The notes: a model not told the origin generated them from the letters alone. 42,095 bases of DNA from Bacteroidales bacterium (GCA_017541145.1 JAFXZT010000022.1:1-42095), one strand, 5' to 3'; shown: positions 9,207 to 17,899, counted from the first letter of the stretch. A program made the numbers and translations.

Positions 9207-10877
9207 ATGAAAAAAATGCCAACAAATTTTCAAAATAAAATCCAAAATTTAAAATCGTCGTTTTGGATTATTCGTTTGATTCAATTTTTTAATTTTGGAT
9301 TGGTTGTCGCTTTCCTTTTGGGAGTTGTGACTCCATATCCGTTTTATGTTTTTGTTTTTTTCGTTTTTCCATTGCTGTCTTTTTCGAGAATTCCTAAAAA
9401 ATTGATGACAAGTTTTTACAAGAAAAATATTTTATTACCAGTGTTTTCTGCCGATGAAAAGATGTTTGTCGGGGAAGAGATGTCATTGGATTTCCCTTTA
9501 TTTAATTTTGTTTTTTCTGATTTTAAAAGGTTTACAAGTTTGAATTTTAATTTAAGATTTGAGAATTTTGTTTTGAATTTTTCTGATTTTGTTTATCTGA
9601 GATATATCGAAGGTAGGCGTGGAAGATGTAGAGAATATTGGCATTGTTTAAAATTAGATTTTCCAGTTTCTAACGGTGTTCAACTTTTTTTGAGCAATGA
9701 AAAAATCAATTTAATGAATTTTTATCGTTGTTCGATTCGGGGGGCTGAAAATTATTTTTTTTACAGTTCTTCTCAATATTTTGATGTCAATGATTTGAAT
9801 TTTGTTAATTTTATTGATTTTGTAAATAGAATTGATGAGAATTTTAAAACTAAGTTCATGATTTTTTTTGACAAAGGCTGTGTTTACATTTTTCTGAAAA
9901 ATAATTCTCAATATTTTTCTGTTAGTTTTTGGAATTTTAGTCTTAAAAATCAATTGTTAAAAGATTTGGATTTATTTTCTAAAATTGTATCAATTGGAGA
10001 ACAATTTCAGGATTCTATAAAAGATAGGTTGGTGATGCCAACAATTTATCAAAAGTCGGAGAATCAATCATTTAGTTTGTTTGCTGACAAAATAAAATCT
10101 GTTACAACTCGAACAAAATTTTGGATTCGTATTCCTTTTTTTATTCTTTTATTTTCCAGTGCAATTTTTTTATGTATGAACTATTCAAAATTTCCTATGA
10201 ATTTTATGGGATTTTTACTTTTGTTTTTTGCAGTTTTGATTGCGATGGGAATTATCGCGATGAATTCTCTTTTTTCGCGAATTATTTTAAAAAAGATTGT
10301 TCGGTCTTTTTGTCCAAATGCAAGAAGATGTTTTTTATCGTTGAAACAAGAACATAAAATTTGGCATCCTGTTGAAAATAAAAAATCTAACGACAATGCA
10401 GGATTTTTGAAAGAATTTATTTCCGGACAATCCGATTCAAGATACACTTATAAATTTGATTGTAAGAAATATTTGATGTATTTTATTTGTGATGAATATT
10501 TCAAAGCTACAATCTTGGAATTCCCTTATAAATCAGGAGTTTCAGATCCAGTGATTTTGAAATCTAATTCGTTACAAATTACAGATGAGAAATATTTTTT
10601 TGACAAGTTTATTGTTTTAAGTAAAGATGTTCAAACTTGTATTTCAGAGGAATTAAAGTGTAAAATCAGTAAATTTACAACTCAATTTTGTTTACAATTT
10701 CCTGTCTCAAATTTTGAGATTGTAATTTTGCCGGAAGTTGTGAAAATATATTTACCTTCATACGGTTTTTCGTATTTGAAACTTTCGTATTTTACCTCTA
10801 CTTCGTTTGAAACAATATCGAATATTTCACAAGAAATTTATGCACTTATAAAATCCGCTGAAAAGTTTTTAGAATGA
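9207..10877 (+). CDS. Membrane protein of unknown function with an internal duplication of the upstream gene's unit
   Basis: The 556-residue product has two membrane-helix pairs, at about 19-58 and 303-352, each followed by a soluble domain of about 200 residues. The halves resemble each other and the 8328-9182 product: each soluble part ends with a strand-rich segment (FMIFFDKGCVYIFLKN in the first half, FEIVILPEVVKIYLPS in the second) and a terminal helix. The simplest reading is tandem duplication and fusion of a DUF3137-like ancestor. Composition is extreme (Phe, Asn, Lys, Ser; very AT-rich), suggesting fast drift. It follows the previous gene by 24 nt and ends 22 nt from the convergent AraC gene with no obvious terminator. 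Function unknown. Confidence 0.7.
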   Translation: MKKMPTNFQNKIQNLKSSFWIIRLIQFFNFGLVVAFLLGVVTPYPFYVFVFFVFPLLSFSRIPKKLMTSFYKKNILLPVFSADEKMFVGEEMSLDFPLFNFVFSDFKRFTSLNFNLRFENFVLNFSDFVYLRYIEGRRGRCREYWHCLKLDFPVSNGVQLFLSNEKINLMNFYRCSIRGAENYFFYSSSQYFDVNDLNFVNFIDFVNRIDENFKTKFMIFFDKGCVYIFLKNNSQYFSVSFWNFSLKNQLLKDLDLFSKIVSIGEQFQDSIKDRLVMPTIYQKSENQSFSLFADKIKSVTTRTKFWIRIPFFILLFSSAIFLCMNYSKFPMNFMGFLLLFFAVLIAMGIIAMNSLFSRIILKKIVRSFCPNARRCFLSLKQEHKIWHPVENKKSNDNAGFLKEFISGQSDSRYTYKFDCKKYLMYFICDEYFKATILEFPYKSGVSDPVILKSNSLQITDEKYFFDKFIVLSKDVQTCISEELKCKISKFTTQFCLQFPVSNFEIVILPEVVKIYLPSYGFSYLKLSYFTSTSFETISNISQEIYALIKSAEKFLE

Positions 10878-10899
10878 TAATAAATGTTAACAAAGAAAT

Positions 10900-11772
10900 T
10901 TATATTTTTCTAAATTCTTTTGGTCCGATGCCGGTGAATTTCTTAAAATATTTTCCGAAGGCACTTTGTGTTGGAAAATTTAGTTGATACGAAATTTCTT
11001 GTACACTTAGTTTTGTATATTTCAGAAGTGTTTTCGCTTCCAAAATTACATATTCGTTAATCCATTCAAGTGCGGTTTTTCCGCTTGATGCTTTTACTTC
11101 GCCGCTTAGATAATTCGGCGTAATGCACATCTTGCCGGCATAAAATGTTACACTTCGCTCTTTACCGTGATAAACAGAAAGCAAATTCATAAACTTGTTG
11201 AAAATCTGCTCGGTACGCGATGTGTTTACAACTCCTTCCTCGCCTTGTCCGTTGTTGATTATTGATGAAAGTGTATAAATCAAAGCTTGAATCAGACTTT
11301 TTATAATATTGTCGCTCTCTTTGCGTACAAGTCGGATATTGTCACAAAGTTGAGGGTAAAAATATTTTATAAGTGTAATATCGCTTTCCGTTAAGTGTCT
11401 GATAATCACTTGCGGGGAAAAATGGATATTTTGTTGCCAAAAACTTAGTTTCAATTCGTTGATATATTCAGTTGAAACTACTCCGGCAAATGCTTTAAGA
11501 TTCTTGGAATCAATTATTTGTATAATATCGCAACTGCGGCAAATTACTAAAGTGTTTTTGCCGACTACAATTCGTTGCAGGTTGATATTACATTCCATGC
11601 TTCCTTCCAAACAAATCAGAATGCTAATAGCGTCAAGACGGCACGGATACTTGAAAAATTCAATATATCCCAAGCTGTTGGTGATTATCAAATCGTCTTT
11701 GTAAAATGTTACGTCTTGATAATCAGCTTTTTGAAGTTGCCCTATTGTGATTGGAGTTAAAATATTGTCCAT
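10900..11772 (-). CDS. AraC family transcriptional regulator, divergent from the export operon
   Basis: The 290-residue protein has an N-terminal cupin-like ligand or dimer domain and a C-terminal AraC double helix-turn-helix. The second helix-turn-helix is recognisable in LSVQEISYQLNFPTQSAFGKYFKKFTGIGPKEFRK. The frame is open further upstream to a TTG at 11823, but a -7 box (TAAATTTG, 11791-11798) lies inside that extension, so I place the start at the ATG at 11772. It is divergent from tolC/hlyD/ABC-2 genes, the usual arrangement for a regulator of an export operon; the direct repeat at 11858-11890 is its likely target. It resembles the AraC protein at 16998-17813, so the two are probably paralogues. 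Confidence 0.88.
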   Translation of the reverse strand: MDNILTPITIGQLQKADYQDVTFYKDDLIITNSLGYIEFFKYPCRLDAISILICLEGSMECNINLQRIVVGKNTLVICRSCDIIQIIDSKNLKAFAGVVSTEYINELKLSFWQQNIHFSPQVIIRHLTESDITLIKYFYPQLCDNIRLVRKESDNIIKSLIQALIYTLSSIINNGQGEEGVVNTSRTEQIFNKFMNLLSVYHGKERSVTFYAGKMCITPNYLSGEVKASSGKTALEWINEYVILEAKTLLKYTKLSVQEISYQLNFPTQSAFGKYFKKFTGIGPKEFRKI

Positions 11773-11790
11773 TTTCAAATTAATTTTCTG

Positions 11791-11798
11791 CAAATTTA
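11791..11798 (-). promoter_or_regulatory. -7 promoter box of the first araC-type gene
   Basis: TAAATTTG on the minus strand fits TAnnTTTG, with an ATTG at 11821-11824 as a weak -33 element (22-nt spacing). It decides the start of the AraC gene in favour of ATG 11772. Confidence 0.5.
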
Positions 11799-11857
11799 TT
11801 AATAAATCGTTGATATTTACCAATATTTTTAGTGATTTAATTACTTGATAAAGTATT

Positions 11858-11890
11858 TATCCGTTGTTTGCTCCAATATTTCCGCTGTTT
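11858..11890 (+). promoter_or_regulatory. Direct-repeat operator (probable AraC-family binding site)
   Basis: Two copies of TNTCCGYTGTTT occur at 11858-11869 and 11879-11890, exactly 21 bp apart, that is two helical turns on the same face, as in classical AraC half-sites such as araI1/I2. The pair ends 10 bp before the TTTG at 11900 in front of the tolC promoter. Binding by the adjacent AraC protein is inference. Confidence 0.55.
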
Positions 11891-11899
11891 ATTACTTCC

Positions 11900-11926
11900 T
11901 TTGTTATTCAAAATAAACTAATTTTG
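11900..11926 (+). promoter_or_regulatory. Promoter of the tolC-hlyD-ABC2 operon
   Basis: TAATTTTG (11919-11926) fits the -7 consensus. The nearest TTTG (11900-11903) is only 15 nt away, a suboptimal spacing that would suit a promoter needing an activator. The predicted start near 11933 leaves a leader of about 17 nt. Confidence 0.5.
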
Positions 11927-11949
11927 CACTCAAATCAAAAATAAAAAGA

Positions 11950-13515
11950 ATGAAACGTTTAATACTACTGATTATTCCGGCATTGCTGTCCGCCAATTTG
12001 AGAGCTCAGACCGCAACTTTTACTCTTGACAGTTGCAGAGCGATGGCAATCAGCAACAACAAGGATGTTAGGATGTCCTCTATTGACAAAGAAATTGCCG
12101 AATACAACAAGAAAGCTGCATTTTCAAAATTCTTTCCCCGTGTAAATGCTATGGGTGCGTACGTTTATACAAGCAAAGACATCCATTTAATCAGCGAGGA
12201 GCAAGAAAATAAACTTCGCAATGCAACTACAGCTTTAGGTGAACAAGTAAGCGGTGCTAAAACAAGTTTGTTACAACAAATCGGACAACTTCAGCAAAAT
12301 CCGCAATTTTTGCAATTTTTACAAGCTAATCCTCAGATAGCTCAAGCAGTTCAAAACTACACTTCTCAACTTGTTCAGGCGTTGCAAAATCCGGGCGCAA
12401 TCGAAAATGCTTTGATGGCTGCGTCTAATGTCGGTAATGAACTCGCCGACGCTCTTACTCTTAATACTCACAATATTTTTGTTGCCTCTATTATGTTGAC
12501 TCAACCCGTTTATATGGGCGGCAAAATTATTTCGTACAATAGAATTACAGATTATCTCAATCAAGTAGAAGAAAACAAATATTCACTTGCTAATCAGGAA
12601 CTTATTGTAAAAGTTGATGAAGCATATTGGCAAATTGTTGCTTTGGAAAGCAAAAAGAAATTAGCTGAAAGTTATGCAAATCTTTTGCGTACTTTGGATG
12701 CTAATGTTGACAAAATGATAGAAAACGGTTTTGCTACCAAGGCTGACGGTTTGAGTGTAAAAGTAAAGTTGAACGAAGCCGAAGTTTCTATTATTCAGGT
12801 AGATAACGGTTTGATACTTTGCAAAATGCTTTTGTGTCAAGTCTGCGGCATTCCTTTTGAGACAGATTTTACATTGGCAGATGCTAATCAAGACGATATT
12901 ATAACATTGGCTGATATTTCGGAAGCCGAAAATATTGATACAACAGAAGTTGACGGTAAAAATGTTAACCGTCCGGAACTTAATGCGTTGGAACTTGCTG
13001 ACAAAATTTATCAAGAAAAAGTAAAAATCGCAAGAGCCGAATTTTTGCCGAATGTTGTTTTAACAGGCGGTTATACTTGGACAAATCCTTCATGTTTTGA
13101 TGGTTTTGAAAACAAGATGAAAGGGATGTGGACAGTAGGTGTCGGTGTAAAAATTCCGATTATCACAAGTGGTGAAAGAATTTATAAGACCAGAGTTGCA
13201 AAACTTGAAGCTCAGAAATCAAGTTGCAAATACGATGAAACTCATGAGAAAATCGAACTTCAAGTAAAACAATCATCACAACGTGTTGTAGAAGCCTCAA
13301 AACGACTTGCAACCGCTCAAAAGAGTCTTCAATCGGCTGAGGAAAATCTCAGATACGCAGAGATCGGACTCAAAGAAGGTGTAATTCCGGTTTCAAATGT
13401 TTTGCAAGCTCAAACCGGCTGGCTTCAGGCTCAGTCTACAATGGTACAAGCAAAAATTGATCTCAAGCTTGCACAACTTTATTTAAACAAAGCAACCGGC
13501 AATCTCAACTATTAG
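11950..13515 (+). CDS. TolC family outer-membrane efflux protein
   Basis: The 521-residue protein has a signal peptide (MKRLILLIIPALLSANLRAQ) and two TolC-type repeats of long helical coils and short outer-membrane strands (FTLDSCRAMAISNNKDV, PVYMGGKI, and ARAEFLPNVVLTGGYTW later). It should form the trimeric outer-membrane exit duct of a tripartite exporter. Between residues about 93 and 170 is an unusual Gln/Asn-rich, probably helical insertion (LLQQIGQLQQNPQFLQFLQ and similar) before the first strand. It is first in an operon with the HlyD adaptor (29-nt gap) and two ABC-2 permeases. Confidence 0.92.
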   Translation: MKRLILLIIPALLSANLRAQTATFTLDSCRAMAISNNKDVRMSSIDKEIAEYNKKAAFSKFFPRVNAMGAYVYTSKDIHLISEEQENKLRNATTALGEQVSGAKTSLLQQIGQLQQNPQFLQFLQANPQIAQAVQNYTSQLVQALQNPGAIENALMAASNVGNELADALTLNTHNIFVASIMLTQPVYMGGKIISYNRITDYLNQVEENKYSLANQELIVKVDEAYWQIVALESKKKLAESYANLLRTLDANVDKMIENGFATKADGLSVKVKLNEAEVSIIQVDNGLILCKMLLCQVCGIPFETDFTLADANQDDIITLADISEAENIDTTEVDGKNVNRPELNALELADKIYQEKVKIARAEFLPNVVLTGGYTWTNPSCFDGFENKMKGMWTVGVGVKIPIITSGERIYKTRVAKLEAQKSSCKYDETHEKIELQVKQSSQRVVEASKRLATAQKSLQSAEENLRYAEIGLKEGVIPVSNVLQAQTGWLQAQSTMVQAKIDLKLAQLYLNKATGNLNY

Positions 13516-13544
13516 AAACAAAAAAAGAAATAAATCATACTAAA

Positions 13545-14528
13545 ATGAACAGAAAAATAACGGCAAATTTATTGTTTGCGGCAGTGATCATCGCCGTAAT
13601 AGCAGTAGTAATAATTATCGGTCTTACAAAAACAGATCCTGAAGAGGTAATTCAGGGCGAAACCGATGCAACGGCATACAGAGTATCATCAAAAGTGCCG
13701 GGCAGAATAGCTGAAATCAGATTTGAAGAAGGTGACAGAGTAAAAAAAGGCGATACACTTGCAGTTTTGGATTCACCTGATATTGTTGCAAAATTGTCAC
13801 AAGCAAATGCAGCATATTCTGCTGCCAAAGCAATAGAAGACAAGGCTCAGAACGGTGCAAGAAAAGAACAAATTCAAGGTGCTTATGAGATGTGGCAAAA
13901 AGCAAAAGCCGGTCTCGAACTTGCAAAAGCTACTTACGAACGTGCTGAAAATCTTTTTAAAGAAGGCGTAATTGCAGCTCAGAAACGCGACGAAGCCAAA
14001 GCAAATTTTGATGCTATGACTGCTACCGAACAAGCTGCAAAATCTCAATACGATATGGCTGTTAACGGTGCTCAGCAGGAAGATAAAGCTGCTGCAAGAG
14101 CGCAAGTAGAAAGAGCTAAAGGTGCTGTTTCTGAAGTTTCTTCATATATCAATGAGATGTATTTGATTGCAACAGCTGACGGCGAAATTACTGAAATTTA
14201 TCCTGAAGTCGGTGAACTTGTCGGTACAGGCTCTCCGATAATGAGTATTTCAAAAACTGACGATTACCGTTTTATTTTCTCAGTCAGAGAAGATTATTTG
14301 CCGGGAATTAAAGTTAACGACCAGAAACGAGTATTTATTCCGGCTCTCAACAAGGAAATTGATGTAAAAATTTCAAAAATTAAAAACGTAGGAAACTTTG
14401 CCGTTTGGAAAGCAACCAAAGCTCTCGATCAATACGACCTCAAGACATTTGAAGTACAAGCTAAACCTTTGAATCAAAAAGAAGTTGAAGGTATTTGTGT
14501 TGGAATGTCAGCTGTAATGAAAAAATAA
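13545..14528 (+). CDS. HlyD family membrane fusion (periplasmic adaptor) protein
   Basis: The 327-residue protein has one N-terminal membrane anchor (about residues 8-28), a split lipoyl/barrel-sandwich domain (VPGRIAEIRFEEGDRVKKGDTLAVLDSP; later ADGEITEIYPEVGELVGTGSPIMSI) and a long Ala/Lys/Glu/Gln coiled-coil hairpin between them (about 80-200). This is the layout of YbhG/HlyD adaptors that bridge inner-membrane permeases to TolC. The next gene starts 2 nt after its stop, which argues for translational coupling. Confidence 0.92.
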   Translation: MNRKITANLLFAAVIIAVIAVVIIIGLTKTDPEEVIQGETDATAYRVSSKVPGRIAEIRFEEGDRVKKGDTLAVLDSPDIVAKLSQANAAYSAAKAIEDKAQNGARKEQIQGAYEMWQKAKAGLELAKATYERAENLFKEGVIAAQKRDEAKANFDAMTATEQAAKSQYDMAVNGAQQEDKAAARAQVERAKGAVSEVSSYINEMYLIATADGEITEIYPEVGELVGTGSPIMSISKTDDYRFIFSVREDYLPGIKVNDQKRVFIPALNKEIDVKISKIKNVGNFAVWKATKALDQYDLKTFEVQAKPLNQKEVEGICVGMSAVMKK

Positions 14529-14530
14529 TA

Positions 14531-15703
14531 ATGAAAGAAGTAATATCACGGATATGGAAAATCGGAATTAGGGAAATTAAAATATTTTCCCATCGTCCTA
14601 TGTATCTGTTTGTGATATTGATAGCACCATTGTTGTGTTTGATATATTTTACAACAATTATGCAAAAGGGAATTCCTGTAAAAATGCCTTGCGGTGTAGT
14701 AGACGAAGACAATACTACTACAACCCGTAGCATTGTAAGAATTCTTGGTGCTATGCAAAATACTGATATAAAGGCACATTATCCGAGTTTTTCCGATGCG
14801 CGAAAAGCCATGCAGAGGGGCGAGATTTATGCTTTTTTCTATATTCCGCGCAATACAACGGAAAAAGCTCTTGCAAGTCGCAAGCCTGAAATCTCGTTTT
14901 ATACCTCTGACAGTTGGTATGCGGCAGGCAGTCTTTTGATGAAAGATCTTCAAACGACATCTGAACTTGCCGGACTTGCTGTTACAAAGGCTTCGCTCGA
15001 AGGTCGCGGAGTTCCGTCAAGTATGTTGATGGGAATTTTGCAACCTATCACGATAGAAACTCATCCACTCTCTAACTCTACTCTCAACTATTCGGTATAT
15101 CTCAACAATATCGTAGTTCCGGGACTTTTGTTCCTGATTATCATGATTTTTACAGCATATACCATTGGTTACGAGTGGAAAGTAGGTACTCAGAAAGAAC
15201 TGTTCTCGATTGCGGGCGAAAGTTCCACAATCGCTCTTGCCGGCAAACTTTGGCCACAAACTTTGCTTTATTGTTTGATTGTAGTTTTGATTGACGTTTA
15301 TTTTTACAAATATCTGCATTTCCCGTTGAATGTCAGTTTAATTAGAATCATTTGTGCAGGATTGTTATGCGTGTTTGCTTCACAAGCATTGGCGGTTTTT
15401 TTCTTTGGAATATTTTTAACACTCAGAATGAGTATGAGTGCTTGCTCGCTTTTCGGAGTGTTGCAGATTTCGGTTTGCGGTTTTACATTCCCGTTAACTG
15501 CAATGAAACCTGTATTTCAATATTTTGCATGGTTAAGTCCGCTTAGACATTATTACATGCTTTATGTAAACCAAGCACTTAACGGTTTCAAATTAGTTTA
15601 CGCTTGGCCATCGATTGTGGCGCTTTTGGTAATTTGTCTTTTGCCGTTGACTATGCTTTATAGAATAGCTCAGGCTTTTAAATACCAAGAGTACAAACCT
15701 TAA
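14531..15703 (+). CDS. ABC-2 type transporter permease (first of two)
   Basis: The 390-residue protein begins with a membrane helix (MYLFVILIAPLLCLIYFTTIM), continues with an extracytoplasmic domain of about 150 residues and ends with about five membrane helices, as in ABC2_membrane_3/YhhJ-type permeases. The coding frame extends back to a GTG within the hlyD gene, but the ATG at 14531, 2 nt after the hlyD stop, is the better start. No ATP-binding subunit is encoded in the operon, so the energy source must be encoded elsewhere or the pair works differently. Substrate unknown. Confidence 0.88.
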   Translation: MKEVISRIWKIGIREIKIFSHRPMYLFVILIAPLLCLIYFTTIMQKGIPVKMPCGVVDEDNTTTTRSIVRILGAMQNTDIKAHYPSFSDARKAMQRGEIYAFFYIPRNTTEKALASRKPEISFYTSDSWYAAGSLLMKDLQTTSELAGLAVTKASLEGRGVPSSMLMGILQPITIETHPLSNSTLNYSVYLNNIVVPGLLFLIIMIFTAYTIGYEWKVGTQKELFSIAGESSTIALAGKLWPQTLLYCLIVVLIDVYFYKYLHFPLNVSLIRIICAGLLCVFASQALAVFFFGIFLTLRMSMSACSLFGVLQISVCGFTFPLTAMKPVFQYFAWLSPLRHYYMLYVNQALNGFKLVYAWPSIVALLVICLLPLTMLYRIAQAFKYQEYKP

Positions 15704-15730
15704 GTTGTTTTAGTAAAATAAATTGAAATT

Positions 15731-16894
15731 ATGAACATCACTAAAATATGGTACGATGAGTTTCGGACAGTATTTCATGATATTGGTATTATACTTTTCG
15801 TTGTAATACTTCCGTTGGCATATCCGTTGATTTATGCATACGTTTATACTCCGGAAGTTCAGAGAGATACACCAATTGTTGTAGTAGATGACAGTCATTC
15901 GCAACTCAGCCGTGAATTTGTGCGCAAAGTAGATGCAACTCCCGAAGTAGCAGTTGTAGCAAAATGCGATAATATGGATGAGGCTAAGCAACTTATTGAA
16001 AGACAAGATGCCTATGCAATTATTCATATCGACAGAGATTTTGAAACTGCTACCAAACAAGGCAAGCAAACGGTTGTCGGTCTTTATTGCAACATGATGA
16101 GTATGGTATATTATAAATGTGCCGCAACGGCATGTGCAAATGTTTCGCTTGAGATGAACCGTAAAATCAAGGTTGAAAACTATTTGCGCCCCAAAACCGA
16201 GCGTGAAAGCGAAATTATGCAAGCTCCTATCGGTTACAAATATACTTCGCTCTATAATCCTCAAGGCGGATACGCAGCATTTATGATTCCGCCGATTTTG
16301 ATGATGATAATTCAGCAATCATTGTTTTTGGGAATCGGTATGAGTATGGGACGCAGCCGCGAACAAAACAAAGGTAACGTAATTCCGCTCAATGAATATT
16401 ATAAACATTCTGTTGAGATAGTTTTGGGTAAGATGTTATTTTACTTAATGCTTTACATCATTCACGCCCTTTACGCTTTTGTTGTAGTAACAAAAATATT
16501 TGCATTACCACAACTTGGTCATTATTGGGATTTTATATTGTTTATAATTCCTTACATCATTGATTGTTGTTTCTTGGGAATTGTATTGAGTTATTTGATT
16601 TACCGTCGTGAAGATTGTATGTTGGTATTCGTATTTATGTCGTTGCCGCTTTACTTCATGTGCGGACTTTCATGGCCGGGTTCAGCAATTCCGGATGTTA
16701 TCAGATATATCTCTTACCTCTTCCCGTCAACATTCGGTTTAAATGCTTACATGCGAATTTCTGCAATGGGAGCTTCAATTTCTGATGTGGCTTTCGAAAT
16801 GAAAGGAATTTGTATCCAAACTGTTGTTTATTTTATAATTGCATCACTGATTTACACATCAAAAATCAGAAAGATGTTAAGAAAAGAGGCCTAA
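15731..16894 (+). CDS. ABC-2 type transporter permease (second of two)
   Basis: The 387-residue protein has the same architecture as its neighbour: an N-terminal helix (FHDIGIILFVVILPLAYPLIYAYVY), a periplasmic domain with VVDDSHSQLSREFVRKVDATPE, and C-terminal membrane helices including FVFMSLPLYFMCGLSWPGSAIP. The two permeases probably form a heterodimer. It is the last gene of the operon, 27 nt after the first permease, and is followed by a structured terminator. Substrate unknown. Confidence 0.88.
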   Translation: MNITKIWYDEFRTVFHDIGIILFVVILPLAYPLIYAYVYTPEVQRDTPIVVVDDSHSQLSREFVRKVDATPEVAVVAKCDNMDEAKQLIERQDAYAIIHIDRDFETATKQGKQTVVGLYCNMMSMVYYKCAATACANVSLEMNRKIKVENYLRPKTERESEIMQAPIGYKYTSLYNPQGGYAAFMIPPILMMIIQQSLFLGIGMSMGRSREQNKGNVIPLNEYYKHSVEIVLGKMLFYLMLYIIHALYAFVVVTKIFALPQLGHYWDFILFIIPYIIDCCFLGIVLSYLIYRREDCMLVFVFMSLPLYFMCGLSWPGSAIPDVIRYISYLFPSTFGLNAYMRISAMGASISDVAFEMKGICIQTVVYFIIASLIYTSKIRKMLRKEA

Positions 16895-16908
16895 TTTTAG
16901 GTTAATAG

Positions 16909-16997
16909 ACTGTCTAAAAAGAGGATTGCAGATTGTTTGACATCCTGATAGTTACAGAAGTTGTCAGAATTACAATCTCCCTTTTTAGACAGTTTTT
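16909..16997. terminator. Nested hairpin / terminator between the export operon and the second AraC gene
   Basis: A perfect 13-bp outer stem (16909-16921 with 16981-16993) is followed by T7. Inside it, AGATTGT (16930-16936) pairs with ACAATCT (16971-16977), and a TGACA/TGTCA pair is nested further in. It should terminate the operon. The 85-nt nested structure is larger than a simple terminator and could also be a small inverted-repeat element. Confidence 0.65.
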
Positions 16998-17813
16998 TTA
17001 TCTGTTTCTTCTATAATCGTTTGGAGTACATCCTGCGTATTTCCTGAAATATTGTCCGAAAAAAGATGCGTTTGGAAAATTAAGTTCTATCGCAATTTGT
17101 TGTACTGAAAGATTTGAATTTTTCAACAAATTTTTAGCCTCTGTAATTACCATCGCAGTTACCCAATGAGATGCCGGCGTTCCGGTTTTTTGTTTTATTA
17201 CCGAACTTAAATATCTTGTAGTCAAAAACATCTTGTTGGCGTAAAATTCCAACGAACGGTTTTCTTTAAAATTTTTGTAAACAAGATTTATGAAATTTCT
17301 AAAAATATCATCTTGACGCGTATATGAATTTTCAATTGAAGTAGAATATTTTTGGTAATACGATGCAATCTCATAACACAATGCAACAGTTAGAGAATGA
17401 ACGATATGTTGATGAAAATTGATATTTTTTTGCTTTTGTTTTTTTATAATCAGCATCGACAATTCATAAAGCGAATCAGCCTCGTTGTTTGCCACATCCA
17501 CAACGGGACAATTTTTCACGCCCAAAAAGTAAGAACCGACATTCGGAATTTTCAACGAATCCAAAATTTGAGGATCGGTTGTAATACCAAGACCTTGCAA
17601 ATCAGGCGAATGAGATTCCACCGAAATAGTAGAGTAGGGAAGTACCACGCAAATACTGCCCTCCTTTAACACATATTTTTTCATGTCAACAAGCAGTTCT
17701 GCGCTGCCTTTCAAACAAAGAAAATATCCGACAAAGTCTGATTGTATAGTGTTTTTTGATACCGGTAAAACTTGTGAACCGTTAGGATAAGTATAAAGTT
17801 TTAAATGCCCCAT
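16998..17813 (-). CDS. AraC family transcriptional regulator (second, convergent with the export operon)
   Basis: The 271-residue protein has an N-terminal sensory/dimerisation domain and a C-terminal AraC DNA-binding domain (LSVQQIAIELNFPNASFFGQYFRKYAGCTPNDYRRN). The frame is open back to a TTG at 17852, but a -7 box (TAGCTTTG, 17841-17848) overlaps that extension, so the ATG at 17813 is preferred. Its DNA-binding end matches the AraC protein at 10900-11772 in layout and many residues, so they look like duplicated regulators on both sides of one operon. Its own target is unknown; the export operon, the candidate small RNA or the GH5 gene are the nearest candidates. Confidence 0.85.
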   Translation of the reverse strand: MGHLKLYTYPNGSQVLPVSKNTIQSDFVGYFLCLKGSAELLVDMKKYVLKEGSICVVLPYSTISVESHSPDLQGLGITTDPQILDSLKIPNVGSYFLGVKNCPVVDVANNEADSLYELSMLIIKKQKQKNINFHQHIVHSLTVALCYEIASYYQKYSTSIENSYTRQDDIFRNFINLVYKNFKENRSLEFYANKMFLTTRYLSSVIKQKTGTPASHWVTAMVITEAKNLLKNSNLSVQQIAIELNFPNASFFGQYFRKYAGCTPNDYRRNR

Positions 17814-17840
17814 TATTCTATTGTTTGTATTTTTGCGATG

Positions 17841-17848
17841 CAAAGCTA
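17841..17848 (-). promoter_or_regulatory. -7 promoter box of the second AraC gene
   Basis: TAGCTTTG on the minus strand fits TAnnTTTG and decides the start codon at 17813. No convincing -33 TTTG is seen. Confidence 0.45.
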
Positions 17849-17899
17849 ACAATAATTATTTGTTAATAGTACTTTTTGAACATTTTTTGATTGATTTTT

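Noticed and set aside
11773..11823. TTG start for the first AraC protein (17 extra residues)
   Set aside because: The extension overlaps a consensus -7 box, and the ATG at 11772 gives a normal AraC N-terminus.
15710..16318. 202-codon minus-strand frame within the second permease gene
   Set aside because: Antisense to a clearly recognisable ABC-2 permease, with no recognisable domain and no promoter.
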